A stretch of DNA of 33,975 nt, from contig JAQBRK010000024.1 of NCBI GenBank assembly GCA_028286505.1, positions 1 through 33,975 on the forward strand. The letters are read 5' to 3'. How positions within the stretch are numbered: position 1 is the first letter of the stretch; every line of letters starts with the position of its first letter. Shown here in pieces: positions 1 through 8,428 of this stretch. The notes under the pieces are model-generated. The model saw only the letters and a list, made by a program, of their open reading frames with translations, ran no database searches and was not told where the DNA came from. Source of the DNA: Parcubacteria group bacterium (GTDB lineage Bacteria > Patescibacteriota > Minisyncoccia > Phycocordibacterales > Phycocordibacteraceae). Position numbers and translations under genes: made by a program.

Positions 1-7
1 CCTAGGA

Positions 8-104
8 CCCCTTACCACAATTATTTTTTGTTCGGATAACGTACTTTTCGTTACAAAGCCTTGCTTTTACGGCCTGAACGCTTGACCAAAATTGTGGTAA
101 GGGG
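8..104. repeat. 15-bp perfect inverted repeat with 67-nt spacer
   Basis: The left arm ccccttaccacaatt (8-22) is matched by its exact reverse complement at 90-104. The right arm fills the spacer between the -35 and -10 hexamers of the rplY promoter exactly, so a protein bound there would block RNA polymerase. The arms are too far apart for a typical terminator and no T-run follows the right arm. An operator pair for a looping regulator is one inference; a structured upstream region is the alternative. Confidence 0.7.
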
Positions 105-110
105 CATACT
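82..110 (+). promoter_or_regulatory. Promoter of the L25 gene
   Basis: TTGACC (82-87), a 17-nt spacer, then CATACT (105-110) fit a housekeeping sigma promoter. The expected start site is near 117, giving a leader of about 20 nt. No clear Shine-Dalgarno sequence precedes the ATG at 137. Confidence 0.65.
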
Positions 111-136
111 CCGTTTTGTAATTCAATCCTCTATAT

Positions 137-784
137 ATGTTGACTATTAATGCCATGCCCCGCACCCTGACCGGCAAAGAAGCCGGCCGCTCTCTTTCCA
201 AAGAGGGTCGCATTCCTGCCGTCGTGTACGGCCCGAAGCAGGAATCCCTTTCGCTTTCTCTTTCGCTCCATGAGTTCAAGAAAATCCTCCGCGACGCGGG
301 AGAATCATCCGTTCTCGAGCTAGTTGGACTCTCCGCACCGCTTCAGGTGCTCATTCACGACGTGGACCTGCATCCCGTAACGAGCATTCCTCGCCACGTT
401 GATTTCTACGCAATCGAAAAGGGTGCCAAGGTGGAAATCGCCGTACCGCTCAGCTTCGTCGGCGAATCGCCGGCCGTGAAGGCAGGCTCGAACCTCGTGA
501 AGGTTATGCACGAGCTCGAAATCGAGGCAGATGCCGCGAATCTTCCGCACGAACTTGAAGTTGATATTTCAAAGCTCGCAAAGGACGGCGACCAGATACA
601 CGTGAGCGACATCAAGATTCCTGCAGGCGTTACCGTCAAAGCGGAGATGGAAGACGTCGTGGCGCTCGTACAAGCTGTCGAGGAAGAGAAAGAAGAGGAT
701 ACGGCTGCTCCTGACATGGATGCCATCGAAGTTGAAGCCAAAGGCAAGGCAGAGAGTGGTGACGAAACCGAGGAAGCCGCATAA
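137..784 (+). CDS. rplY: 50S ribosomal protein L25, general stress (CTC/TL5) form
   Basis: This protein of the large ribosomal subunit binds 5S rRNA. The 215 residues show the two-domain CTC layout: an N-terminal L25 beta-barrel domain (about 5-95, including GRIPAVVYG and the VDFYAI segment) and a C-terminal TL5-type beta domain (about 100-185, with LPHELEVDIS), then an acidic Glu/Asp-rich tail (about 188-215). The length is usual for the CTC form, about twice that of the single-domain E. coli protein. The first ATG downstream of the promoter at 82-110 is taken as the start; an alternative in-frame ATG lies six codons later. The gene ends in a long hairpin with a T-run, so it is probably transcribed alone. 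Confidence 0.93.
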   Translation: MLTINAMPRTLTGKEAGRSLSKEGRIPAVVYGPKQESLSLSLSLHEFKKILRDAGESSVLELVGLSAPLQVLIHDVDLHPVTSIPRHVDFYAIEKGAKVEIAVPLSFVGESPAVKAGSNLVKVMHELEIEADAANLPHELEVDISKLAKDGDQIHVSDIKIPAGVTVKAEMEDVVALVQAVEEEKEEDTAAPDMDAIEVEAKGKAESGDETEEAA

Positions 785-790
785 CAACCT

Positions 791-896
791 CATCTGCTTC
801 GTTGCGCCCTCCGGTGCTCGCTCACCGTATAGCACATACGGCTCGCTTCACTCCTCAGCCGCGCCTTGCATCTAAGGTCGTTCGGCATCTTTTTTT
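791..896 (+). repeat. Intergenic hairpin element, subfamily II, with terminator T-run
   Basis: The element runs from catctgcttcgttgcg to gcgccttgc around the palindromic centre CCGTATAGCACATACGG (825-841). The arms pair imperfectly over about 100 nt; the rplY end (GAAGCCG region) can pair with CGGCATC just before seven T residues (890-896). It therefore probably serves as the rplY terminator. A related copy in reverse orientation lies at 16461-16535, and its left end resembles that of the elements at 11342, 13921 and 17824. Confidence 0.7.
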
Positions 897-907
897 GAAA
901 GATTGAG

Positions 908-949
908 CGTAAGAAAGGCCGATTCCGACAGGAATCGGCCTTTCTTACG
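908..949. terminator. Perfect 19-bp hairpin between rplY and the transglycosylase gene
   Basis: The arms 908-926 and 931-949 are exact reverse complements around the loop GACA. There is no T-run outside the stem, but the stem is A/T-rich at its foot and the position fits a terminator or insulator. The -10 box of the next gene begins six bases later. Confidence 0.6.
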
Positions 950-954
950 TCTGA

Positions 955-960
955 TATAAT
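955..960 (+). promoter_or_regulatory. -10 box of a probably leaderless transcript
   Basis: A consensus TATAAT ends 9 nt before the ATG at 970, so the mRNA would start about two or three bases before the start codon. No convincing -35 hexamer is visible at the usual distance, which falls inside the upstream hairpin. Confidence 0.6.
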
Positions 961-969
961 GATACCTAT

Positions 970-2328
970 ATGCGTTCTCGGTTCTCTGTAGGCGGGTTGT
1001 TCGTAGGTGCGTTACTCCTTGCGCTAGCCGCTGGAGCGTTTATTCCTCACGCCATCTACGCCCAGGCTCTGACCGACGACCGTCGTGCCGCACTCCAGTC
1101 GCAGCTCAATAGTCTCGAGAAAGAAATAGCCGACAACCAGGCTACCGTTGATTCGCTCGCTAAACAGGGCAAGTCGCTTTCAACCGAAGTGCAAACCCTG
1201 AACGCACAAATTAAAAAGTCGCAGCTTCAAGTACAGGCAACGCAGGTTGCCATCAAACAACTCGATTCGAATATTACGGTCCATCAGAAAACCATAACCA
1301 CCCTCGGCGATAAGCTTTCGTCGGAAAAAGAATCGCTCGCGGAAATTTTGCGCCAGACCGACGAGATAGATCACTTCTCCATCGTCGAAGTTGCTTTCTC
1401 GACACAAAATCTTTCGAATCTGTTCAGCGACCTCGATTCCTACGTTTCCATAAAAAAATCCCTCGGAAAATCCTATACGCAGATAACGGGCATCAAGCTT
1501 CAGACCGAAGCCGAGAAGGCGACGCTCGAAGCGCAGCGTAAACAAGAGTCCGACATCGCTCAGCTGCAGATTGCCGCGAAAGCAAAAGTTCAGGACCAGC
1601 AGAACCAGAAACAGCAGCTTCTCACGCAAACGAAGGGACAGGAAAGTGCTTATAAGGCTATCGTCGCCGTTAAGCAAAAAACTGCAGCGCAGATTCGCGT
1701 TGAACTCTTCGGTCTTGCCGGAGGCTCCGGTGCCATACCGCTCGGCACCGCTATCGAATACGCAAAGACGGCGTCCCGTATTACGGGAGTACGTGCCGCG
1801 TTCATTCTCGCGATTCTTTCACAGGAATCAGACCTCGGTAAAAACGTGGGGCAGTGTCTCGTGACGGATCTTACTACCGGTGACGGAAAGGGAAAAAATA
1901 CGGGAACACCGTTCTCCGGCGTGATGAAAGCGCCGCGCGACACGGTGGTATTCAAGCGCATCATGGACGCGCTCGGACGCGATTGGTCCACGACGCCCGT
2001 TTCGTGCCCGCAACCGGGCGGGTACGGCGGCGCGATGGGTCCGACACAGTTCATTCCGTCGACCTGGACGGGTATTGAAGGTCAGCTCAAAGCCGCGCTC
2101 GGTGTCTCCGCGACCGACCCATGGAACAATTTGCATGCGATTACCGCAACGGGACTCTATCTTGCTGCCGTTGGCGGAGCGGGCGGGGGATCAGCCGCAG
2201 AACATACGGCGGCCGCAAAATACTACGCAGGAAGCAATTGGGCATCGGCAGGACAGGTGTATGCCAATAGCGTGATGAGCAAGGCGGACACCTTCCAGAA
2301 AGATATCGATACCCTTAACGGCGGATAA
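970..2328 (+). CDS. Secreted coiled-coil lytic transglycosylase (MltB/SLT2-like)
   Basis: This is probably a peptidoglycan lyase acting outside the cytoplasmic membrane. The 452 residues contain a signal peptide (about 1-32, ending AIYAQA), a long Gln/Lys/Glu-rich coiled coil (about 35-240) like the regulatory coils of CwlO/PcsB/EnvC-type hydrolases, and a lysozyme-fold domain (about 255-445). The likely catalytic Glu286 lies in ILSQESDLG, and GAMGPTQFIPSTW (354-366) matches the MltB-family G-M-G-Q-F-P-S-T-W signature. A coiled coil fused to a transglycosylase suggests hydrolysis regulated at division, as for FtsEX-controlled enzymes, but no ftsEX lies here. The start is the first ATG after the -10 box; a leaderless message is inferred. 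Confidence 0.85.
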   Translation: MRSRFSVGGLFVGALLLALAAGAFIPHAIYAQALTDDRRAALQSQLNSLEKEIADNQATVDSLAKQGKSLSTEVQTLNAQIKKSQLQVQATQVAIKQLDSNITVHQKTITTLGDKLSSEKESLAEILRQTDEIDHFSIVEVAFSTQNLSNLFSDLDSYVSIKKSLGKSYTQITGIKLQTEAEKATLEAQRKQESDIAQLQIAAKAKVQDQQNQKQQLLTQTKGQESAYKAIVAVKQKTAAQIRVELFGLAGGSGAIPLGTAIEYAKTASRITGVRAAFILAILSQESDLGKNVGQCLVTDLTTGDGKGKNTGTPFSGVMKAPRDTVVFKRIMDALGRDWSTTPVSCPQPGGYGGAMGPTQFIPSTWTGIEGQLKAALGVSATDPWNNLHAITATGLYLAAVGGAGGGSAAEHTAAAKYYAGSNWASAGQVYANSVMSKADTFQKDIDTLNGG

Positions 2329-2373
2329 CGTAGTCGTATCCACACCAGTGCGAAAGAATGCTCAGGAAATGCG

Positions 2374-2379
2374 TATACT
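2374..2379 (+). promoter_or_regulatory. -10 box for the first beta-propeller gene
   Basis: TATACT lies 6 nt before the ATG at 2386, so transcription should begin at or next to the start codon. The -35 region is weak. The paralogous gene has the same TATACT at 7460-7465, 10 nt before its ATG. Confidence 0.5.
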
Positions 2380-2385
2380 TACTCT

Positions 2386-3348
2386 ATGCCACCCGAGTAT
2401 ACGCTCCCTACCGCCCCGCCTTCTCCGGCTCATCGCATTGTCCGCATCGTAGCTATCGTTATAGCGGTTCTCATCGTGCTTGCGGTAGGGTATTTCTTTT
2501 TCGTACTGAACTATCAGCCGGAGCGCGCTGCAGCTGTTCGGCTTTGGGTCAGTGCGCACGTGCATCAACTCACCGACCCGAAGGAATTGAAGAATGTGGT
2601 CTACGTCCTAGCCCCTCAAGACGGAGGCCGTATATATACCGATGCCAATCCGGGGGCTTCCGCGACGGCATGGAATGTCGATCGCAATAGGACTATCAGC
2701 GATTACGCTCGTGCCGACGGCGCTGCTGCTGCCATTCTCTATACGCGCACGTCGAAGGTCTTCGAAGTTGCCAAAGATATGAAGCCGCTGGTGAGCAGCG
2801 CGAGCTTCAAACGCTCGATAGCGCTCTCACCCGACGGAACCAAGATCGCGTACGCCGAAGCCAAGGGTAATCCGGGGCTGCCGTTCTCGTGGCAGGTCGT
2901 CGTGCTCGATTCGGCTTCCGGCAAGGAATTGTATCGGGCGCCGGGGTTCACCGTGTTCTTCTTGAACGACGGCACCGTACTACGTCTGACACAACAAGGC
3001 GTCGAGCGTACGACTGTCGCAACTAAGGAAAACGCCGTGCTTCTGAAAGATGCGTCGCTTTCACCCGTAACGCGCGTTGCGCAATCAGCTGACCGCTCGC
3101 TGCTTGCGCTTACGGATCCTAAAGACGGCTACACGAAAGTGTATGGGGTATCCGCAACCGGCACGACTGTTGAAGTGAAATCACAACAGTCCATTCCGGC
3201 CGGAGGCAGTATCGCCGTATCGCCGCAATCGGTGTACTGGTTGAGCGCGACCACGAAAGGAAGCGAACTCTGGCACTATCCTCTTACGGGTGGTGACGGG
3301 AAAATGATACGCTCGTCGGACGTGATTGTTACTAAATTGGTATTTTAA
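2386..3348 (+). CDS. Membrane-anchored beta-propeller-like protein, copy 1
   Basis: The 320 residues have a Pro-rich cytoplasmic N-terminus, one membrane helix (about 17-43) and an extracytoplasmic region with the IALSPDGTKIAYAE motif, typical of TolB/WD40-like beta-propeller blades, plus repeats such as SIAVSPQSVYWL. The function is unknown. It is followed after 2 nt by the large secreted protein at 3351, and the same gene pair recurs at 7476-11020, where the paralogue shares PDGTKVAYAEANGNPGLP, GKELYRAPGFTVFFL and the C-terminal TKLVF. The two genes of a module probably act together at the cell surface. The ATG at 2386 is supported by the close TATACT and by the matching MPP start of the paralogue. 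Confidence 0.75.
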   Translation: MPPEYTLPTAPPSPAHRIVRIVAIVIAVLIVLAVGYFFFVLNYQPERAAAVRLWVSAHVHQLTDPKELKNVVYVLAPQDGGRIYTDANPGASATAWNVDRNRTISDYARADGAAAAILYTRTSKVFEVAKDMKPLVSSASFKRSIALSPDGTKIAYAEAKGNPGLPFSWQVVVLDSASGKELYRAPGFTVFFLNDGTVLRLTQQGVERTTVATKENAVLLKDASLSPVTRVAQSADRSLLALTDPKDGYTKVYGVSATGTTVEVKSQQSIPAGGSIAVSPQSVYWLSATTKGSELWHYPLTGGDGKMIRSSDVIVTKLVF

Positions 3349-3350
3349 GT

Positions 3351-5867
3351 ATGGTACGCATGACAACTCATTTCTCACCGCAGCTCCTGTGTTCCCTAGG
3401 TATCGGAATCGCGACCTCATTCCTCATCGTCGGTTTTTTCATGAGTCCGTTTTATGCGCATGCTGAGAATAGTGACAGTTGTACGAGCATGGGCGGTACG
3501 TATTTCCCCGATACGGGCGCATGTAATGTTCCCTGCGATAACTCAGGTGGCGGTGGCGGTACGGACCCAAGCTGTAGTGGAGGAGGCGGGGGAGGAGGCT
3601 ATGGACCTCAGCCGAGTAACTGTACGGTAGATACGACCAGCACAACAGTAGGGAGCACCGTTACATATTCGAATGATGTATCAGGTGCTACCACGTGGGG
3701 AGTGAGTGACCCCGACGGTACCTACCCTGCAACGCCGACTACCTACGCTGACGATCAAACGTTCAGTCATATCTATACGACCCCGGGTACCTATAATTCG
3801 TTCGCTTCAACGGGTGCAACCATGGGTACCTGTCCGCTCGTAACGGTTTCCGCAGCACCACCACCACCACCGCCGGTGTGTCCGGCAGGTTCGACCGGTT
3901 CACCTCCTTCTTGTGATTTCTGTCCAGCTGATCCGGGCGTGCAAGGCGACGTAGCTCAGTGCAGTATCGCGCAGCCGGATCTGACCGGCGGTAATCCGAT
4001 CCTCTCCGGCCCGCAAATAGCCGGGCAAACAGTCACGTTCTCGGGACAGGTATTCAACACCGGAGACGCCACGGCAGGAACGTTTTCCTCATACTTCAAC
4101 ATCGTGGGTCCGGCTAACGCGCTCGCGTGGACCGGTTCGGTAAGTAATCTTCCGGGACCCAACGGCAGTGCCTGGGTAGGTTCGACCCATCTTTTCACCA
4201 CACCCGGAAATTACACCGTGCAGCTTTGTGCCGATGGCAATTCCCAGGTGACCGAATCGAATGAAGGTAATAACTGCAGTTTCCCACCGGTTTCGTTCAC
4301 CATCGGACCGCCGCTTCCGACCGCTTCGCTTACCGCGAATCCGAATCCGATAGTTTCGGGCAACTCTTCTACGCTTGACTATACGTGTACCAACGCGACA
4401 TCCGCGACTATTACGGCGAGCACGGGTGCGGCTCCCGGAGCCGTTTCCGTTCAAAAGGGAACCGCGAATGTTTCTCCGACCGTTACCACTACCTATACCT
4501 TGTGGTGTACGAATTCCACCGGCTCCACCTCGGACCCCGTCACTATCTCGGTCGGAGCAGCTCCTAAGCCCGACCTCGGTGCGACCATAAGCGGAAGCGG
4601 CGTTACGGTCGGTTCGGGTCAAACGGTATCGCTTCCTATCACCGTATCCAATAACGGTGCAGGCGCTTCCTCAGGTGCGTTTTCCACGTACTATTGGGTA
4701 GACACCGACTCGGCGCATGACGCCAATCCTGCAACATGGGGAAGTCAATCGGCCGCGATAGCCGGTCCGAATCCTATGGCGGTGAATCAATCGCAGAATG
4801 CCTCAGCGAATTGGACGGCACCGTCGCTCGGTTCTGCAACGACCTACTACTATCAGGCATGTACCGATTGGCTCGGACAGATAGATGAAAGTGCTGAGGG
4901 AAATAACTGCTCAGGATGGCAGGCAGTGACTATTACGCCTACCGCCATGCCGGACCTTGTCGTTGGTGCACCGTCCCCTACATTAGTCACAGCCGGAGTT
5001 TCTACCGCGTTCAACGGTACCGTTACCAACGGCGGTGCGAGCGGTGCAACCGGTCCCATTTATTCCTACATTGAAATACAAGGACCTGGGACATTCGGCG
5101 CGGTTGGCTCGATTGCGTCACTTGCCGCGAACGCGAGTGCGGCAGTCGTGGCCAACTATGGCTTTGCAACTGCAGGAAGTTATCTCATGCGATGGTGCAC
5201 GGACAGTACGGGTGCGGTAAATGAATCCGATGAAGGTAATAACTGTAGCTTCCCGTGGACCACCATTACCGTCACGGCGCCCGCACCACCACCGGCCGCT
5301 TCCGTCACCTCCTGTACCTTCTCGCCAAGCAATCCCGCACCGAACCAGAACGTAACGTGGACGGCGGTTACGAGCGGCTTCGCACCTGCTGCCACAACGT
5401 ACACCTGGAACGTAACGGGCGGCTCGCCGGCCTCGCAATCCGGAGCGAGTAACTCCTTTACGACAAAATTCCCTTCGGCAGGCAGTAGTTACCAGCCGAG
5501 CGTGACGGCAACTAACGGCAGTCAGTCCGCAAGCGCGAACTGCAGTATTGCGAACGTCTCGGGCACGCCTTCCAGCTGTAGCTCGGCGAGTACTCCTACC
5601 ATCACCGCATCGAAGACACGTGTTACGGTAGGCGACTCGGTCACGCTTACGTACGGAGCAACCGGCATCCAGGCAGGAACCTGTAAAGTTACGGGCCCGG
5701 GAGGCACTACCCTCGCTACTACGGCAACCGCTGATAGTTCATGTAATATCGCGAACAACAGCGTTTCCACCGGTGCTATAAATGCACAAAGCACCTACAC
5801 CATCACCTGCGGTGCCGCCAAGCAAACGGTCATCGTGAACGTTATTCCGGTCTTCAAGGAGTTTTAG
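3351..5867 (+). CDS. Large secreted protein with PKD/Ig-like and CARDB modules, copy 1
   Basis: The 838 residues carry a signal peptide (about 1-38, ending AHA), a Cys-containing head (SCTSMGGTYFPDTGAC), a Gly-rich linker and a row of beta-sandwich modules: a PKD-like domain, a CARDB domain ending in SNEGNNC, an Ig-like domain, two more CARDB domains (ending DESAEGNNC and ESDEGNNC), then PKD-like and final domains. Paired cysteines suggest disulfides outside the cell. There is no C-terminal membrane helix or LPxTG; the protein ends VIPVFKEF, like its paralogue (IIPKFIEF). The role is probably adhesive or structural; no enzyme motif is visible. The start is 2 nt after the preceding stop, as in the second module. 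Confidence 0.75.
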   Translation: MVRMTTHFSPQLLCSLGIGIATSFLIVGFFMSPFYAHAENSDSCTSMGGTYFPDTGACNVPCDNSGGGGGTDPSCSGGGGGGGYGPQPSNCTVDTTSTTVGSTVTYSNDVSGATTWGVSDPDGTYPATPTTYADDQTFSHIYTTPGTYNSFASTGATMGTCPLVTVSAAPPPPPPVCPAGSTGSPPSCDFCPADPGVQGDVAQCSIAQPDLTGGNPILSGPQIAGQTVTFSGQVFNTGDATAGTFSSYFNIVGPANALAWTGSVSNLPGPNGSAWVGSTHLFTTPGNYTVQLCADGNSQVTESNEGNNCSFPPVSFTIGPPLPTASLTANPNPIVSGNSSTLDYTCTNATSATITASTGAAPGAVSVQKGTANVSPTVTTTYTLWCTNSTGSTSDPVTISVGAAPKPDLGATISGSGVTVGSGQTVSLPITVSNNGAGASSGAFSTYYWVDTDSAHDANPATWGSQSAAIAGPNPMAVNQSQNASANWTAPSLGSATTYYYQACTDWLGQIDESAEGNNCSGWQAVTITPTAMPDLVVGAPSPTLVTAGVSTAFNGTVTNGGASGATGPIYSYIEIQGPGTFGAVGSIASLAANASAAVVANYGFATAGSYLMRWCTDSTGAVNESDEGNNCSFPWTTITVTAPAPPPAASVTSCTFSPSNPAPNQNVTWTAVTSGFAPAATTYTWNVTGGSPASQSGASNSFTTKFPSAGSSYQPSVTATNGSQSASANCSIANVSGTPSSCSSASTPTITASKTRVTVGDSVTLTYGATGIQAGTCKVTGPGGTTLATTATADSSCNIANNSVSTGAINAQSTYTITCGAAKQTVIVNVIPVFKEF

Positions 5868-5936
5868 TCGAACGCCGCTTTACAAGAATAGAAACGGGCC
5901 GGAACTGCCACGTTCACCGTGACGTACACTGAGGTC

Positions 5937-7454
5937 ATGATGAACCGTCAATTGATTTCCTTTAAGAACCCCTATCTATGGGCAGTACTTTCCGCGGTCG
6001 GTTGCGGCACCTCATTCTACGTGCCCCATGCGTGGCCACTCGTTTTCGTTTCGCTCGTCCCGCTGCTGCATGCGCTTCGAACGTCGGTATCAAAAAAAAC
6101 CGCCTACGCGCTCGGTTGCATCGTAGGACTCGGCATACTCGGAACGGCGACCTTCGCCTTCATTTCTGCGCGTATTCTTCCGAGCACGCTCGGTATTTCC
6201 TCACAAGAAGGAGTTGTCGCGCTTGCCGTTAGTTGGCTGCTCATACTTATAGTAACGGTACCCGTGCTCGGTCTCTGGTCGCTCGCGCTTTCGTACGTTC
6301 CCCTGCGTCACCCCCTTACCGTGGTCGCAGCATCTGTGCTCTGGGTCATTCTGGAATTCTTGCGCATGTATACGTTCAATGTCATGACGTATGCGCCGGG
6401 TATTACTAATCCACCTTTTTTCTCCGCGGGATTCCTCGGGTACGCGCTCGCGGCGAACATAAGTTACGTGCAGCTTGCGGCACTGGGCGGCGTGGCTGCA
6501 CTCAGCGCTTTTGCCGTGTTCGTGAATATGGTTCTTTATAGGAGTCTGACCTCTGTTTCGCTTACGCGAGCGGCTGTCACGACCGGTGGAATACTTTTTG
6601 TGCTCACGGTTATTGCGCTTGTCCCCCTAGCCTCATGGAGGGAACACTTTACTGAGGTGCCCACGACGGTGGTGCGTGTAGGAATCATGTCGCTCTCCTT
6701 GCCCCAGGCAACGCCTGAAGAAAGCGAACTTCAGGCATGGCACGCTCAGAGCATCGCAGCCATTTCGAAGCTTTCAGCAGAACAGCCGAACATCATTCTT
6801 CTGCCTGAAGGAGAGCATGCATACGCAACGAACTCTATGCGAGTCGGAGGCGTTCCGGATACCGCATCGGTCGTGGTCGGATCGGCTCCGGCATTTTCGC
6901 CCGACACTAAAATTCGGCTCGAGGCCTTTGAAGAGAATCTTGCGGGGACCATACGGGTGCCGCTACGCACCAAAATCATACTCATGCCCCAAGGCGAATA
7001 CTTGATAGGTCTTTTCAGAAGTGCCCTCACGCTTGCCGGCAGAGCCGACCTTGTCCGGCTTTTTGCCGGTCGCTATACGCTTGCGTCCGGAAACAAAGGT
7101 GCTGCACTCCAGGCAGGTCCCGTACATGCCTCCGTCGTGTTCTGCCTTGAAATATTCTCTCCTGATTTCGCACGAACGTTGGTGCAAGAGCAGGGAAGCA
7201 ATCTTCTGCTCGCTACCGTTTCGCACGCACGTTTCCGACCGTCGGCGCTTCTCGATACCGATACGCTACGTATGTTGCGCGTTCAAGCGGTAGCGAGCGG
7301 CGTTCCGGTCGCGCTTTCAAGTAAGGGAGCGCCGGCATTCGTACTCGACAGGTACGGACGCGTGATCAGCTACCTGTCGCTTCATGAAGGGAGCTTGTCG
7401 AGCACCGTTGTGTCGGTTGTCGTGTCCCCAGTGACGGCGCCGCTCACGCAGTAA
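5937..7454 (+). CDS. lnt: Apolipoprotein N-acyltransferase-like membrane nitrilase
   Basis: Lnt-family enzymes N-acylate the N-terminal cysteine of lipoproteins in the cytoplasmic membrane. The 505 residues have about six hydrophobic helices (about 10-230), then a carbon-nitrogen hydrolase domain (about 245-480). The family triad is visible: Glu291 in LLPEGEH, Lys346 in RTKIILMPQGEY and Cys403 in VVFCLEIFSPDF; MPQGEYLIG corresponds to the Lnt VPFGEY region. The length is normal. A -10-like TACACT (5925-5930) precedes the tandem ATG codons at 5937 and 5940; an upstream in-frame GTG at 5919 would lie inside the promoter. The gene sits between two copies of a surface-protein module. No lipobox is obvious in those proteins, so the true acyl acceptor is unknown. 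Confidence 0.8.
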   Translation: MMNRQLISFKNPYLWAVLSAVGCGTSFYVPHAWPLVFVSLVPLLHALRTSVSKKTAYALGCIVGLGILGTATFAFISARILPSTLGISSQEGVVALAVSWLLILIVTVPVLGLWSLALSYVPLRHPLTVVAASVLWVILEFLRMYTFNVMTYAPGITNPPFFSAGFLGYALAANISYVQLAALGGVAALSAFAVFVNMVLYRSLTSVSLTRAAVTTGGILFVLTVIALVPLASWREHFTEVPTTVVRVGIMSLSLPQATPEESELQAWHAQSIAAISKLSAEQPNIILLPEGEHAYATNSMRVGGVPDTASVVVGSAPAFSPDTKIRLEAFEENLAGTIRVPLRTKIILMPQGEYLIGLFRSALTLAGRADLVRLFAGRYTLASGNKGAALQAGPVHASVVFCLEIFSPDFARTLVQEQGSNLLLATVSHARFRPSALLDTDTLRMLRVQAVASGVPVALSSKGAPAFVLDRYGRVISYLSLHEGSLSSTVVSVVVSPVTAPLTQ

Positions 7455-7475
7455 GTGCGTATACTTAAGAAAGGT

Positions 7476-8426
7476 ATGCCGCCACTCTACCAAGTTCCGA
7501 CCCATCGAACGCCCATACCGCACCGCAATCTTCTCATTGCAGGAGCGGTTATCGTGACCCTGGCGCTGCTTGTCCTAGGGTATCTTCTCTACCTGCGCAC
7601 CTTTCATCCGGGTACCTATCTTTTCGATAAGGTACGTTTCGGGGCAGTCACCAATCAAATAGTCGCGCCGCAAGAACTGAAGAAAGCGGTGTACGTAAAT
7701 AACGGACGGCTGTATTCCGATACCTTCGTCACGGTAAAAATGCAGGACTGGCACCTCGCGACTACTACGAGCGTCATCGATTATGCTCGCACCGAGCACT
7801 CGGGAGTCATTCTGGCCTTCGATAAAACGACCAAAGAATACAAGGTGGCAACGGTAGATAAGCAACTGCTCGCTTCGGCAAAGGTGAAGCGCTCGCTCGC
7901 TCTTTCCCCGGACGGTACAAAGGTGGCGTACGCCGAAGCAAATGGAAACCCCGGGTTACCGGGCACCTGGACCGTGGTGGTTATGGATATCGCAACCGGT
8001 AAAGAACTATATCGAGCTCCCGGATTCACGGTGTTCTTCTTATCGGACGCTACGGTCATTCGGTTCACGCAGAAGGGAATCGAACGGACCAACATCGCCG
8101 ATGCTTCGTCCACGCTCCTTACCAAAAGCTTCCTGCTTTCGCCGGTCACCCGAGCGGCTCAGTCTCCAGACCGCTCATTTCTTGCATGGACTGACCCGCA
8201 AGACGGGATGACGAAGGTGTACAAGATTGGTGATGAAGGTGCCGTGCTGCAGGGAAATGCCTCTCAAGACATTCCAGCAGGCGGGAGTCTCGCCGTCTCG
8301 CCGCAGTCGCTCTATTGGCTCAACGTAACCCCGAAGGCGTCGGTGCTCTGGAGATATCCGCTCACGGGCGGGTCTGCTCAAAAAATACGCGAAGCGAACT
8401 CGTTCGCGACTAAACTAGTATTTTAA
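7476..8426 (+). CDS. Membrane-anchored beta-propeller-like protein, copy 2
   Basis: This 316-residue paralogue of the protein at 2386 has a short N-terminus, one membrane helix (about 20-42), then propeller-like sequence with SLALSPDGTKVAYAE, GKELYRAPGFTVFFL and SLAVSPQSLYWL. The N-terminal third differs most from copy 1; the middle and end are well conserved, down to the terminal TKLVF. The start ATG at 7476 matches the MPP start of copy 1 and lies 10 nt after TATACT (7460-7465); an in-frame GTG at 7455 overlaps the promoter and is rejected. The secreted partner begins 2 nt after the stop. Function unknown. Confidence 0.75.
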   Translation: MPPLYQVPTHRTPIPHRNLLIAGAVIVTLALLVLGYLLYLRTFHPGTYLFDKVRFGAVTNQIVAPQELKKAVYVNNGRLYSDTFVTVKMQDWHLATTTSVIDYARTEHSGVILAFDKTTKEYKVATVDKQLLASAKVKRSLALSPDGTKVAYAEANGNPGLPGTWTVVVMDIATGKELYRAPGFTVFFLSDATVIRFTQKGIERTNIADASSTLLTKSFLLSPVTRAAQSPDRSFLAWTDPQDGMTKVYKIGDEGAVLQGNASQDIPAGGSLAVSPQSLYWLNVTPKASVLWRYPLTGGSAQKIREANSFATKLVF

Positions 8427-8428
8427 TT

